From the NCBI GenBank assembly GCA_020086605.1, contig JACBWW010000008.1:13178975-13242974 (forward strand): a stretch of DNA of 64,000 nt, read 5' to 3'. Below, in pieces: positions 26,821 to 37,750 of the stretch. Under the pieces are notes generated by a model. It searched no databases. It was not told the origin of the DNA and saw nothing but the letters and a program-made list of their open reading frames with translations. The first letter of the stretch is position 1. Every line of letters starts with the position of its first letter. Made by a program: the position numbers and the translations under genes. The DNA comes from Lanius collurio. Its lineage: Eukaryota; Chordata; Aves; Passeriformes; Laniidae.

Positions 26821-29800
26821 TATTAAAGAAAATACCAGTGACTCTGGGATGGGAAAGAACATGATATTTACTTCATTCTCAGTTTGCTCTAGCAGTTCTA
26901 GCTGTTAACCAAATGAAAAGACTGTGACCTTGCTTGCTTCAGTATTTAAACTCTCAAAATATTTTCCATGACTCTGCCCACTGTGAAATTAAAAAAAAAA
27001 AGTCATATTTTTATTTTTTGTTCATATTTAAGAGTGATACTGTATTGGTGTCTTTCCAGTGTCCGCTGCTTGCCTTGAAAGGAGTATACTTACCAAAATT
27101 CATACTAAAGCTAGTTTTGTTTCTAAGCATGTAAGTCAAGATCTTCGAAATGTTTAATGGTTTGGTGTTGTCAATATTTTAACATTCAGCACTTTCTGAG
27201 TACTGGTCCTCTTTGTGATATTTTGTAATTTGTATTCAATATAGGGTGATTATTTTTTGAATACTGTTGTGATTATAAAAAGATATTTTATGACCAGACA
27301 AAAAGTTTTTCATAATATATAGTCATATCAACAAAAGCAGGTTACATTACTGAGAACTGAAGAAACACACACATTATATTATGGTATGGGCTTCCAAAGG
27401 CTACTTGTCATAGGCTGAGGAGGAATGCATTGATAAACTGGGAAAGTTGAGACAGAAATGTCAGTGTGCTGCTAAACCAATTTGAAAATATGGTCCATAC
27501 TTCTAATTTTTATAGTAGTATTATTATCCAGTCTTCAGATTGTATATTGGTATTATTTTAAGGTATATTATGCTGTTTAGAAATTTATGTTAATCAAAAC
27601 TCTTTAGAAGTCTGAATTGGACAAGGGTATTGAAGTAATTTCTGATTTTCAAGAGTATAAAATCTCACTGCTTACTCTACAGATATCCTTTGGATGGCAT
27701 CTGGCAAACCACAGTGCTACATCTAGGCCTACAACTTTTTCCCAAAAGGATGAATGTGTCTTGTATTTTGGGACTCAAATTCTTCACCTCAACCTAGCAC
27801 ATTAGTCTAGCAGAGTTTAAAAGATAATGAAGTTTAAACCTGCATTGATGTGAAATATACTATGCAAAAGAGGTATTGATCATGAAAAGGTCATAATGTC
27901 AAAGCAGAGTATATTAATATGTATTAATTTATTCTCAGTGTCATCTCAGATATCTGTCAGTTGCTTTTACTGACCTGTCTAATAAGGTGTTCATGTCTTC
28001 TGCGAAAAAGCCCAAACCTTTAGGATAAAATTAATAAAGTATTAACAGCTATTATGCTAGTAATTACCCAAGACCTGACTGTCTGCTAATGAACACAGCT
28101 GTTTTGACCTAATTAGCTGGTGACACAACAACATTTTGAGTACAGTTAGACAAAATAAATACACCATACACTTTGAGTACCAATGATGTTTAGGCTGTGT
28201 GGGTAATCCTGTGCAAGTAATATCATGATAGATATTTTAGCCTCATTATAGATAAACTTGCTGGTTTATGGTAGAATTAGATTTAATTTCTATCCTTTTT
28301 TTTTTTTTTTTAATAGAATAACAAGTAGTCTGTTATGCAGACATAAATATATTTAACTTAACAGTATTTTCTATTTTTATATGTAATTGGCTGGTTATTC
28401 TTTTCTATTTTTATATGTAATTGGCTGGTTATTCTTCCTTAGACCACTTATTCCCCATCCACAAACTGCAGCTTTGCTATAAGGAATTTACTAAATTATT
28501 TTTATTTCAATAGATTTTTTCTATAATTGTGCAAACAACATTGTAATCCCATTTATCAATTAATTCTGTAATGTGGCATTAGTGTTTGTTTAAAAAGTAC
28601 CTACGAAAGATATGCTGTATATATTAAAATCAAATAAAACTAGAAAAAAATATGTTCATTATGCCAGCAAAAGTTCAAACTGGTAGCTGGGTTCATTAAT
28701 CTTCTGGGAAGTGTACATGATCTTAAAAATAGAGAAAAAGTAAGAAAGAGCCATGATCTACATTTAGCTCCAATTTTTTCTCCAATTTTTTTGTGATCCT
28801 TTTTGTTTGTTTTGCCTTTTTGCAAGGCAGAGTAGTCTTCAAAATCCCATAACTAAAAATATAAAATCTGAAAATACTGAAAAGAGTAAGACTGAATTCT
28901 CAGTGAATAAATGTTTAGTGTGACAATTGTAAACATTCTTAAGTGAGAACTGAGCCCTTTTACAATCCATTACAGTGCTGTATCACTAGTCATCTGTGAT
29001 GAAGGAATGCAGTAGTTATGTCCAAGGCTAGTGGAGCTTTTTAGAGTGCAGCAAAATAATCAGAATTAAATCTTCTCTCTTATACAGACCACTTGTTGTG
29101 GTATGAGGATGTCTCAGTCTTGATGGTACCTCCACTTCCTTAACCCGTTCAAGTAGGGGAGTGCTAATGTCTCCATTTTGGAAATACCAAGCAGATGGAT
29201 GAAGCAGAGAAAGACTTACTTGTCAGGTGTCACAGAGAAATTTGTGGACAGGGTAAATTGTATCACACTTCTGCAACTGGATGACAACCATCTATTCTAT
29301 TACCAAGTGTCTTGCAGCCTACCCACCCAACATCAGCTCCCCATCCTTGTGCAGAAATACTGACTGAGAGTGATGTCACACCACTCTTGGTGTTTCAGAT
29401 CCGCAGGGGCTGGAGAGTACCCTATCCACTAACCTGCAAAGGTCAGTTTAGGGACTACTAACATTACAATCTGAGTTAGTGGAAAGAAGTGTCCCTTGGA
29501 TATCATAAAAATGGCCATTTGGCAAGCAATAAACAGCAGAGAGAGAGTTGCCATTGAGGCTGGGGAAACACAGTATCAAAAGGCATCTAGAAACATCAGA
29601 GATTAATACAATTTGCCCACAGGAGACCTCAGTGACAGCTCTCTATGAAACAGGGTGTGTTAGCAGCCCAGTTGTATTTTTTTTCTAAATTTTCTCAAGA
29701 TACGATTGCCAAAAAGATTGTAGTCCAGAAAACATGTTTGAGGTTTTTTCTTATGAAAAAAATATTTCATGGCTGTTTCCAAGTCTTGCCCTTTGGCTCC

Positions 29801-30724
29801 TTTTCTTTGAACTCAACTTTACTATGAAAAGTGCAGAAAAGTTGGAACAAAAATTAGATTTTTAGTAGGAGAAACTCTTTTAAATATACTTGTTCATTTT
29901 AATTACATGTGTTTCTGTCTGTTAAGCTTTTGAATTCTGCAGCATTTTGAAAACCATTAGCGATCATTTTTTCTGTTTTTGTTTTTCCTCTCCAGTTTCT
30001 AAATAGGGTATGTTTAGTGGGAAAAAAAGATCACTTTCACAAAACAAACAGTTGGGTTATTTTCATCATTATTGAGCTAATATTGTACTTGCAATTGTAT
30101 CATTCCCACTACTTTACAATGCCCTACTAATTACTCTTAACATATAGCTTTTATCTTTTGTGTTGATCTATTGATTATTTCTTCACAACTCCATAGTTTT
30201 CTGCCAGTATTGCCAGCTGCTCCTTTAATCTTTTACCATGCAAAGAACTCATATTTTCTGTGAAATGTCAAGAAATGCAATTAACCTTGTTTTGACCTTT
30301 TCTATGGTTTAAGTATACTGCTTTGGATTCTGTGTACAAAGAAGGGTTGTCTTTTACGTTGTACACACAAATTGAAATACTGAGAATAAAGCTTAACACA
30401 AATTGGATACGTGTCAGGTTATGCATTAATGTACGTGTGTGTGAGTGTACAATAAGCAGTATAGATAGATATGTATATGTATGTATTTCTATGCGTGTGT
30501 ATTTAATATAATGAACGTAACTGTGATGTATATCAAATGCATAAACCCTGCAAATATATTAAATAGTGTATGTTGCTAGAGGTAAGTATGCTTTGGAAAT
30601 TTCTCCAGAAATGCTCTGTATTACTGTGAAAACCCTTTTTACCTCAAACACGTGTCCTAAACCCAAAAAGTAGATCATGAGTAGGAGTTGCAAAATATAA
30701 GAGTATTCATAGTGCACAGTAGGT
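26821..30724. other. AT-rich stretch, no recognised gene
   Basis: Only simple-sequence features are seen: T16 at 28296-28311 and the exact tandem duplication at 28367-28434. No exon or mobile element is recognised. Confidence 0.55.
28367..28434. repeat. Exact 34-bp tandem duplication
   Basis: Two identical 34-bp copies lie back to back (28367-28400 and 28401-28434), beginning TTTTCTATTTTTATATGTAA. No difference is seen between the units, so the duplication is recent, or is an allele or assembly feature. Confidence 0.97.
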
Positions 30725-31337
30725 CAGCTGAAAGCCACTTTCCTGGCAGGGGTGGAAATTATGTGTCAAGGACCTGAACATGTTCTCCCTTCTGGGTGAG
30801 ATGTTTGTTGGGACTCAGGGCCAGTCTTGGCAATGCAGCTGCCCAGTTTTGCACCAGGGGAACTGCTGTGTGAGAAAATGCTGAGAGAAGCGACAGCCTG
30901 TCCTCTTTGCTTGGGAGCACCTTTAAAGCTCAGGCTCTTGCCTTGAGTCTTCACTGTACCTTTGCTGCCCTTGTCTGGCCATATGCCCCCGTGACTCTAG
31001 CCCTGACATGCCAATCTGCCTTCATCCCAGGCTGGTCTAATCAGACTGGTGAACTTGTCTGTCACTGGACTGTGGCTGATCTTGTTTACTGTCTCTAGAC
31101 CTGGTCCTGTCACTCACTTGCTGACTGTACTTCCGGGCTTGACCTTGGACCTGCCTCATGGCTCTGAACTGGTCTGAGGATTGGGATTCTTATCTGAACC
31201 TTGTTACTGTCACTGGACCTGTCCTGCTCACATTGTTGGGCTGCTGCGAGCCTTTGCTTCTTGTCTCTACCCTTGCCTGCCTTACTGTCATGTTTAGCTT
31301 CCAGTTCCCCTTGCTGAGAAGCCTGCTTCCTCTGTCG
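30725..31337. repeat. Unclassified CT/TG-rich low-complexity block
   Basis: A block of about 600 bp, richer in G and C than its flanks, in which short variants of CTGAC, CTGGACCTG, GTCACTGGAC and GGTCTG recur irregularly (strongest at 31000-31230). It has no long frame and I do not recognise the family. It may be a decayed minisatellite or the edge of an unknown repeat. Confidence 0.4.
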
Positions 31338-31361
31338 TTATTATGACATCAGTCATAATAA
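31338..31361. repeat. Perfect palindrome, 10-bp arms
   Basis: TTATTATGAC, loop ATCA, GTCATAATAA. It marks the right edge of the CT/TG-rich block. Confidence 0.9.
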
Positions 31362-31554
31362 TTTTTTTCAATCCTAATCGCAGACATAATTTACCTTCAT
31401 TTGGATTTATGGGTGCTCAATTTGATGACTGGATTCCTAGAAGCACTTCAGATTGAACATCCAAACATGAGTAATCATGTTTAAACTAAGTTCTATCCCT
31501 TAATATATCTGAAGGACCTGAAAGAATATTAAATAAGTTTTCTGACATCGTTAT

Positions 31555-32415
31555 ATTGGGAGGAGTTGTGGACTCCCTTGACAGGAGGGAGACCCTGCAG
31601 AGAGACCATGGCAAGTTAGAGAGATGGACAATCACCAACCATGTGAGATTTAACAAGGGCAAGTGCTGGATTCTGCCCTAGGAGGAGACAACCCTGGATG
31701 TACAGACAGACTGAAGAATGAGAGGCTGGAGAGCAGTGCCATGGAAAGGGACCTGTGGGTCCTGGTCCATGGCAAGTTGAACATGGGCCAGCAGTGCCCT
31801 GGCAGCCAGGAGGGCCAACCCTGTCCTGAGGGGCATCAGGCACAGCATCACCAGCCTGGCAAGGGAGGGGATTGTCCTGCTCTGCTCTGCACTGGGGCAG
31901 CCTCACCTCAGTGCTGGGGCAGTTCTGGGTACCACAATATAAGAGGGATGTAAAGCTACTGGAGAGTGCCCAAAGGAGAGACATGAGGATGGTGAGGAGT
32001 CTGGAGGGGAAGCCATTCGAGGAGCAGCTGAGGGCACTTGGTCTGTTCAGCCTGGAGGAGACTGAGGGGAGACCTCATTGCAGCCTGTAACTTCTTTGTG
32101 AGGAAAGAGGAAGGGCAGGCACTGATCTCTTTACTGTCATGACCAGTGACAGGACTTGAGGTAACAACATGAAGCTGAGTCAGCGGAGGTTTAAGTTGAA
32201 TATAGGGAAAATGTGTTTCACCCAGAGGGTGGTTGGGCATTGGAACCAGCTCCCCAGTGAATCTGTCACAGCTCCAAACCTGTCTGAATTCAAGAAGCAT
32301 TTGGACAATGCTCTCAGGCACCTTTTGTGAGTTTTGGGGGTGTCCTGTGCAGGGTCAGGAGTTGGACTCAATGATCCTGATGCATGCCTTCCAACTCCCA
32401 ATCTTATGATTCTAC
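31555..32415 (+). mobile_element. CR1 LINE 3' fragment (divergent subfamily)
   Basis: It starts at the segment encoding a GGVVDSLDRRETLQRDHGKLE-like stretch after the RT catalytic box. It continues through FNKGKCWILP-type sequence, GGGGAAGCCATTCGAGGAGC, CAGCCTGGAGGAGACTGAGG and GTGACAGGACTTGAGGTAAC. The end is CTTCCAACTCCCAATCTTATGATTCTAC. The tail around 32090-32170 (TTCTTTGTGAGG then GGGCAGGCACTGATCTCTT) differs from the other copies in this window, so it belongs to a different CR1 subfamily. Confidence 0.92.
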
Positions 32416-34572
32416 GTACATGAATTCTGCCAGTATATTCATGGCAGACCATAAATCAGGTAATTAGCAGCAGAAATTATTAGATTTACACTGATTTTTG
32501 AAGTACAAAAGAGGGAGGTGAATATCATTTTATTTATCACCAACTTCATCCCCAGAATCCTCCAGATTCTGTGATCTGAATTTTGTTTGAGTTGTTGACT
32601 CTGCTGATTTAGACTATGAGCTCTTGAACGTCTATTCATTCACCATGTCTGCCAACATCCTCAATTTCAGTCAGAAGCTCCTCCATCTTAGAGCCAGAGA
32701 ATGTCAAATAGAAGCATAGAGGTGCTATTTTCAGTGTCCTGGGGAAAAAAAAAGAAAAAGAAATTCTATTAACTGTGTTATTTTCTGCTTGCTTCTCCTC
32801 TGACATCATCCTATTTCCGGATGTGTTACTGGAACAAAACAGCCATTTGGATGATTGTCTCTATGGGCTTTCTGGAAGAAATGTTTGGCTTGGAAGGTTA
32901 TGAAAATGAAATTAGTGGTGAGTATATTACATGTAGAGAATACATGTGATGATAAGTAGACAGAGCTGTAATAACTAAGGCAGCTGGGAAAATACTTTGT
33001 ATGGTGTTGCTCCTAGCAACAAAATTTGCAATTTGAATGTGTGTTTTCAGAAAAATATTATTAGATGAAGAAAACTGAATCTTTTCTTCCTGTCATCTCC
33101 TTTATGTACTACTATATTTTATGTATGCGATCTCAGCCAAAAATGAAATTAGCTCAATTATTTGTAAGTTGATAAGTAGGAGATATAACTACAGCTGCAC
33201 ATCTCTGCAAAAACAATGATTAATCTAAATAAAAACTGACTTGTTTATGAAACAACACAAGTCAGAAATCTTTCAGGAGAATATTTTCTATTTGGTGCTT
33301 TTTGTCCAAACATTTATTATTTTACATTATCATTTTGATGTGTTTTTTAAAAGTAGAGACCTATGTAAAATTCAAATGCTCCATTACAAGCTCATCAGTT
33401 TAGGTTATAAAAAATACGACACCCTAGAGGTAAAATAAATTTGATTTCAGATGAGCTTTTTATACAAGTTTTCCCATCTTGGGAACCAAGCACTCTTGAT
33501 ATTAAAAATAATATCAGAGAAAGAAAATTAATTGAAAACCTGCAAAACACACTTAGAAAAATTATTCAAGGCAAATGTTAAATAAATTATATTTCCCATA
33601 AATAGAATAATCTTAATACACATATTGTGAACATTATAATAAAATTATTTATCTAACATCGGAGGAGACTTACTGAGCACTTTTAGATTTATTCTGCAAG
33701 CTATTTGACCAGGCATGATTTTATAATATCTATGTGAGAAAACATCATTAAGAGAGGAAGACTGAAAAATAAACGTCCTTCAGAAATCCCAGTGTGGAGA
33801 ACCTAATCATGTTGGTGAGTTGTTAGTCATGTGAATATTTACTTAGACACCCCCCAACCCTCCCCTAATATGAAAAACTGATAGCTGGGAGAAACAAGAT
33901 GTTTCAAATTTGTCTTTCAAAGATGCAAAGATGACATGGTAACTGTAGGCTTGTGGATGTGGGTGTGGTGTCATGACCATTTCCCTGGGGAAAGATATAT
34001 ATATATATATATATATGGATGGTTGGATGTGTGTGTGTGTGTATATACATGCACATGATTCATATAACTCTAGGATGCAGGGGAGAATGGTCCAATTTCT
34101 GGCTTACATCTCCAATTGTGGCAACAACCAGAGGATTCAAAAAGGTTTTGGATTTATGTTGGTGATTCTGATAGAATTTTAGATAAAGATTTAGAAGTCT
34201 CCTTGTTCTTTGAATCAGAATTAGCTTTACGGAGGGACTCTACAGACATCCCTAACTTCATTCTATTTTTGAAATGTTTTATAGAATTACATTTGAAATT
34301 ATACAGTCTCTTGGAACATGTTATTTGCACACAACCACAAGTACTCCTAAGCATATTTACAGCTCAACTCTACTCCTGCCAAAATGCAAAATCTCTGCTA
34401 GTTTAAAAGACATAAAAATTTGACTTCTGGTCCTAAGGCATAAAGTAGTTCAAGGGTTGCTGTCCATTACACCATTCATAGTCTGCTGTGACCCACCCAG
34501 ATGGGCAAGAGTGACCCAGGTTCTTGTTAGTAGATCCCTTGTGATGCATTAGAGTCAAATGACATGGAATGA
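32416..34572. other. Non-coding stretch with microsatellites
   Basis: No gene recognised. (AT)11 at 33995-34016 is followed after a short spacer by (TG)8 at 34028-34043, a compound microsatellite likely to vary in length. Confidence 0.6.
33995..34043. repeat. Compound (AT)n-(TG)n microsatellite
   Basis: Eleven AT units, a GGATGGTTGG spacer, then eight TG units. Confidence 0.95.
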
Positions 34573-34680
34573 TGAGAGGAGAGGTTTGGAGAGGTTCAGG
34601 GGAGTTTCAGGAAGGGGAGGTTCAGGGACGTTCAGAGAGGGGAGGGGACGAGGTTTGGGGAGGTTCAGGGAGGGGGGGGG
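34573..34680. repeat. G-rich minisatellite
   Basis: Irregular tandem copies of a GGGGAGGTTCAGGGA-type unit (variants GGAGTTTCAGGAAGG and GGGACGTTCAGAGAG) end in a nine-base G run. The opposite strand is open as a Pro/Leu-rich frame (34555-34767), which is only a product of the repeat. Confidence 0.9.
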
Positions 34681-36845
34681 CCTCTGAAGCACCAAATGAT
34701 CATAGTTTGCCTTCAGGTACTGATTATTCTTCCTAAATAAAAATACTTCCTGAAATGTGGTCCACAAAAGAGCCTATTATATATAGATTTTTAAAGGTTC
34801 AAATTCTGTCAAGATAGCTCAGAAGATATAATAGAAAATAATCTGGTACAGGTTTTGAAGTGCTTAATACTCAGAGTGCTAAAGAATTAAGGAGACTCCT
34901 GGAGTTCCTGAGCTGATTAAAACAGTTCCAGGAAAATCAGATTCTTTTCATTAACTTAATCCAGAATGAGTGATGCCTGTGCAAAGCACACTTGATGTGT
35001 TTAATTGTGTTTATTTTCTTCCACTTCTTACAAAAAACTCTGCTGTAGTCCACAGTGAATCATCCATTTGCACTGCTGTGCATTTTGTATAGACCTACTA
35101 CTTAAATCCTGTTATTGTTTTATCTTCAGAGCTGAAGTTGCTTGTGACTTGATTCTGGTCTCTAATTTGATTATACATACCTTCAAAGAATGGAGCAATA
35201 TATGTAATGGAAAGAACCCCCAAGTCCCCAAAGTCTTCTGTGGAATTTCTATTAATGAAAGGATTTTTTTTTTCCTCTTAGAAATTCATTAGGACAAATA
35301 GACTTGTTGCAATTCCTTATTTGAAAAAAAAAAATCGGAAGGGTAGTGATGAATAAACAATGTTGTTCAAATGTAGTCCATTAAACTTGACATATATCCA
35401 CATTCTATCTGAAATGAAACAACATATCAACTAACTTTCAGCTATATGATATATTCCAGCTTCATACTACAAATAAGGCTTCCAAGTCTCTTCAGGTGCT
35501 CAGAGATGCCACAGGGAAGTTTAAGTCAAGTTGTGATTTATGTAGCTTTTCATTATTCCTTAAAAATAAATGCAAGAATACACACTCTGAGGCACCATAT
35601 GCATGACTGAGATATCTGCATGAAGAATGTGCATTCATGATTGAACCATCAGATTGTACACAATTTGTTTACAGATTTTAAATTATAATGGATGTTCTTC
35701 AGTATAGTTTTATTTAAAAGGTAGTCCTGGCATAATTTGAATGTAACCTCGTGCCATTTATCTAGTCTCAGAGAATATATCTCAGAGGATACAGGTGCAA
35801 ATACCTGGCTATGAAAGTATGGAGTCATTGCACAGTCTCTGGTACTTCAGCACTGGCTGTTGGAAATATGGAAATGTATTCTACACTTTTTATTTAGAAG
35901 GAACATGGCATAGTCTATATGCCATGTTGTAGGTGAAAAAGCTTAAAAACTGCTTGCACCCATCAGTCATACCATGGAAACAGATTTTTGTTTGTTTGTT
36001 TGTTTGTTTGTTTGTTTTTAAAAACAATATATATTAAAAAAACCCCAACCAAACAAACCCAAACAACTGAAGTTATCCAGTATGAGATAATCAATGTAAT
36101 ATATTAAAATGCAAACCTACATTATAGCAGAGTTTGCTATTATGGATCATATCCCTTTGCACATAGAAGATATTGTTTTTGCTGCACACTTTGAATTGTA
36201 TTCATCAGCTTTTAAATTCACTTGTCTTTTTATTAACTAATAACTGAAAATCATGAGCTACTTTGTATTCATCCCCATTTCACTTTTATGATTTTGAATT
36301 ACTAACCCTTCTCTGGGTTTAGTTCATGTCTGTTCTTTGATCAACACTTTTTTTACCCCGTACCTTCATGCTATCCCCAGTGCTGGGGAAACTACATACC
36401 AATATAGACAGCTCTGGTATGATATAGGCTCTATCAGTCTGTAAACATTACAGAATAAGCCTCTCCAAACAATACATGAAAATATCAGAAATCACTTTAG
36501 AAAGAATGATTAAATACAGAAGCCATATGATGTTTGAAAAAGAAGCAAATTTCAAATTACGTACTACATATGTCTTGGAATTCATCTCAAGTTCAATATA
36601 TGAAGAAAACCAAGATTTATCTTGTTGCAAATTCAAGCCTTGATGCAGTAAATATCTACAGCACTGAATAGAATTCTTTGATATGAGGAGCATTCCCCAG
36701 GAGTTCAACCAAATATAGTTCTTAGTTAAGATCATTCAGTGGTCCTTGAGGAAATAAGGGCCAAAGACTTTTATACTTAAGAGAGAGCAGTGTGTGAATT
36801 ACAAATAAATTACAGTACTAATTATGCCAACAGTTCTGTATGTAG
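34681..36845. other. AT-rich stretch, no recognised gene
   Basis: The only clear element is (TTTG)8 at 35986-36017. A 95-codon minus-strand frame at 36448-36735 is not recognised. Confidence 0.55.
35986..36017. repeat. (TTTG)n microsatellite
   Basis: Eight near-perfect TTTG units, followed within about 30 bp by an A-rich stretch with CCAAACAAACCC. Confidence 0.95.
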
Positions 36846-37750
36846 TTGGGGTGGTACATCCTTCCCCTTGTGCTGCTCAGTGATCTCAGGGGTTCTTGTT
36901 AGGCCTCGGCCTTGATTAATGGCTCCCACTGAACTTATCAGGGATACTGTCCACAGCACCAGGATTTACTGCTGTTTAAGCAAGAAGGGGAAAGAGAGAT
37001 AATCAGCCATCCTCAATAGTATTGGAACATTACTTGCCTGAATAATATCCAAAGTAGAACAGTAATATTCTTACTGGACTTGTGAAAAACTCCAGTAATT
37101 ACCATCTTGGATTAATGCCAGGATGAATGTTGATTGATAATTGAACTCAATAATTTCGTGGCCCTATAAATGGCCCCAAGTGAGGCTCTTGTAGCACTCC
37201 TAGCCACAGCAGGCTGACCAGCATCTTCCCCCAGGTGGAATGTCTTATAGAGCTCACAAACCCTCAAGTTTGCAATACTTGTAGGACCACTGCGGAAAGC
37301 CTGACAACAGGGCTGATACCTGCTCCCACTCCTTGAGGCTCAGCCCTATGCCTTGAGAAATGTAGAGGCATTCAATGTGAACTGAACTTGAGGGGAATTC
37401 TTCACTCATGTATATTTCTAAAATTGTATGTAAAGGTTTTTGTGTCTGTGTGTGTGTATATGTACAAATTGATTTTGAGAACCTGTAGCAAGTATAGCAT
37501 GAATGTTACCATCTTGGATCTATGTATGTCACTCTTGTAATTGTAGTAAATCCTATTGAATAACTTTGTAAATGTTAAATTATCGAATAATTAGGTGCTG
37601 CCAAATCCTTTAGACATAAACAATTCACCAAGTCTGGGATAAGAATTGACTCAGCCACTCCTAAGTTCTGTTAGGAGTTTGGAAACCAAAGGAGTCCTCT
37701 CTGAACCTCATGACCCAACAGGAGGGTCTCCATTACCCTCTTGCATCCTT
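36846..37750 (+). other. Possible old LTR or promoter-like block, unclassified
   Basis: This block is less AT-rich than its surroundings. It holds a TATA-like element (GGCCCTATAAATGGCC, about 37160-37175) followed by GC-richer sequence up to about 37350. The layout would fit an old solo LTR, but I find neither a terminal TG/CA pair nor target duplications. The call is tentative. Confidence 0.2.

Noticed and set aside
34555..34767. Pro/Leu-rich 70-codon minus-strand frame
   Set aside because: It is the translation of the G-rich minisatellite.
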